Below are positions 62,724 to 64,000 of a DNA stretch of 64,000 nucleotides, one piece after another. Every line of letters begins with the position of its first letter. Position 1 is the stretch's first letter. Under the pieces are notes generated by a model, which ran no database searches, was not told the DNA's origin, and was given only the letters and a program-made list of their open reading frames with translations. The stretch comes from Leadbetterella sp964489955 (lineage in GTDB: Bacteria > Bacteroidota > Bacteroidia > Cytophagales > Spirosomataceae): NCBI GenBank assembly GCA_964489955.1, contig CAZBAV010000016.1:1-64000 (forward strand). The letters run 5' to 3'. Both the position numbers and the translations under genes were made by a program.

Positions 62724-64000
62724 TTACTTTCTAACATGGTAATAGACATACTCCCCTTCGGTTTTTAGTTTCACTGTGTTCTTGTAGTTTGCTAATATAT
62801 ACTTATTCACCTCTTCCAGACCAGCACAAACTTTTAACCCATCTAGGCTTTCCAAGTTTCCGATTTTTTCAAATTTGGGAAAGTATCCAAGAATGTACGA
62901 GTAAAAGAGATAATGGGGTTTATAGTCTTCAAAATCTATATAATGAAATGAAGTGTCAATTTTTGAGTCATTTCTTATCCCATCTCTAAGCAATTTCACA
63001 AAAAAGAAACGTTCCTTAAAACCAATATCCGGCGGTGACAACTTTTCTTTTACCACCCCTACAAAACTACTATAAAAAACTGCAAGGACAACAACCGTGG
63101 ATACAATCGTTTTTATTTTTAAGGACTTTGTAAAAAGACTCCCTAGTCTATTTAATGTGACTGCTACTAATATACTGAAAAGTGGATACGCAGGTATTAC
63201 ATACCAGTACAACTTTGTTTTAGATACCGAAATGGTCAGCATAAAAAAGATAAGTACCGAAAATAAGAACAATACCACTTTTACATTCTTTTTCAAATAT
63301 AAAGACAATGGTAGTGATAAGCCGCTTATAATGAGCAAAGTTATTCCAAACCTATACCCTTTCAGATAATCAATATACGAAGTCCCACTGCCACTATTAT
63401 CCTCATTTACCACCATATATCTTCCGAAAAGCTCATTATCCCAAACTAGTTTAAGATATCCGGGAGTGACTTTTTCTCTTATAATATAATAGCATAATGC
63501 TATAATGACCGGAATTGATAAATATTTCCAGAAATCTAAAGTACGGATTGTTGGCAACAGCTTACCAGAGAAAAGTCCAAAAATAAAAAGTCCCGGAAGG
63601 TAAAAAAAAGCTGCTACACCTTTAGTCAGCAAAGCTAGTGCAAAACAAATGAAAGCGATTATGAGGTTTATCTTGTTATAGTCTTTTAAGTAGAAATAAA
63701 AATGAAACAGAAATGCCAATAAGAAAAAGGTTAAAAGCACATCAAAATCCCCTGTTTGTAATCCATGTATTTCTATAAAACCTTTACATGTAAAAAGACA
63801 AAGAGTCGCAATAAAACCAATGCTGTACGATTTAAACTCTCTTTTAGAAAACCACATTAACAATATCGCTATTCCTATTCCACTGAGAGCCACAGGAAAG
63901 CGTAAACCGAATTCACCTGGGCCAAAAATATGCATAGAAGCCACTTGCAACCATATTAGTAATGGAGGCTTTGTGTTCCAATCGTCAACCTCCGTATTGT
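62724..64000 (-). CDS. GT39/ArnT-like glycosyltransferase, membrane (partial)
   Basis: The frame is open to the window edge, so the 5' part is missing. The visible end of 425 residues begins EVDDWNTKPPLLIWLQVASMH, shortened, the catalytic loop of PMT/ArnT-type transferases (acidic residues then KPPL). Then FGPGEFGLRFPVALSG and about ten hydrophobic helices follow. The family uses polyprenyl-phosphate sugars as donors and modifies lipids or proteins in the periplasm. The TTG at 63950 is internal, not the start. The acceptor is unknown. It is convergent with the PhnA-like gene. Confidence 0.88.
   Translation of the reverse strand, partial: NTEVDDWNTKPPLLIWLQVASMHIFGPGEFGLRFPVALSGIGIAILLMWFSKREFKSYSIGFIATLCLFTCKGFIEIHGLQTGDFDVLLTFFLLAFLFHFYFYLKDYNKINLIIAFICFALALLTKGVAAFFYLPGLFIFGLFSGKLLPTIRTLDFWKYLSIPVIIALCYYIIREKVTPGYLKLVWDNELFGRYMVVNEDNSGSGTSYIDYLKGYRFGITLLIISGLSLPLSLYLKKNVKVVLFLFSVLIFFMLTISVSKTKLYWYVIPAYPLFSILVAVTLNRLGSLFTKSLKIKTIVSTVVVLAVFYSSFVGVVKEKLSPPDIGFKERFFFVKLLRDGIRNDSKIDTSFHYIDFEDYKPHYLFYSYILGYFPKFEKIGNLESLDGLKVCAGLEEVNKYILANYKNTVKLKTEGEYVYYHVRK

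Noticed and set aside
1..64000. CRISPR arrays, rRNA, tRNA, insertion sequences, prophage genes
   Set aside because: Looked for throughout the spacers; no regular direct repeats, no tRNA-like folds and no transposase or phage proteins were recognised.

Overview
The window looks like a chromosome segment of an aerobic, plant-polysaccharide-degrading member of the Bacteroidetes, probably order Cytophagales. Support: two SusC/SusD pairs, a FecI/FecR-type sigma/anti-sigma pair, a hybrid two-component sensor (HTCS), a NrtR/AraR-type Nudix regulator, TAnnTTTG-type promoter boxes and AT-rich intergenic DNA. The genus cannot be fixed from the sequence. A run of ten N (60152-60161) marks a scaffold join.

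Layout. (1) 1-2024: end of an ilv operon (ilvB 3' end, ilvN, ilvC). (2) 2159-2749: an AT-rich HEPN-like gene, then about 1 kb of non-coding DNA with small palindromic repeats. (3) 3725-31388: a large L-arabinan / L-arabinose region. It holds an ECF sigma factor, FecR anti-sigma, STN-containing SusC, SusD and a DUF3823 lipoprotein; a GH97-GH127/146-GH51 operon; the regulator AraR; the araB-araA-araD-transporter-epimerase operon; a BNR_4 protein; and a GH51 fusion plus tandem-GH43 operon. A further exo-arabinanase-type GH43 lies at 34661-35680. (4) 31554-40962: mostly housekeeping or unlinked genes (FKBP, LD-carboxypeptidase, SMR exporter, two VOC proteins, AHSA1, aquaporin, DKNYY protein). (5) 41139-54027: a rhamnogalacturonan-I type locus on the minus strand (SusC, SusD, GH105, DUF2264, GH43), controlled by a divergent HTCS. 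(6) 54024-62174: L-rhamnose catabolism (kinase, isomerase, bifunctional aldolase/dehydrogenase, RhaT) with a GntR/LacI-like and a LysR regulator. (7) 62258-64000: a PhnA-like zinc-ribbon protein and a truncated GT39-type glycosyltransferase.

How it works together. Five near-identical sites of the form TGTGT-N7-ACAC(T/A) lie at 3634, 12021, 18701, 26894 and 35695. They sit upstream of the sigma factor, the GH97 operon, the ara operon, the GH51/GH43 operon and the distant GH43 gene. They are the best candidates for AraR operators and would place uptake, arabinan depolymerisation and arabinose catabolism under one repressor, with the ECF sigma as a second tier for SusC/D. The RG-I locus releases rhamnose, which the adjacent rha genes consume, so the window encodes side-chain (arabinan) and backbone (RG-I) use of pectin.

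The most novel element may be a candidate antisense small RNA on the minus strand at about 5634-5760. It has a promoter-like pair and a strong intrinsic terminator, lies exactly between fecR and susC, and faces the susC leader. No rRNA, tRNA, CRISPR array or transposase was seen.
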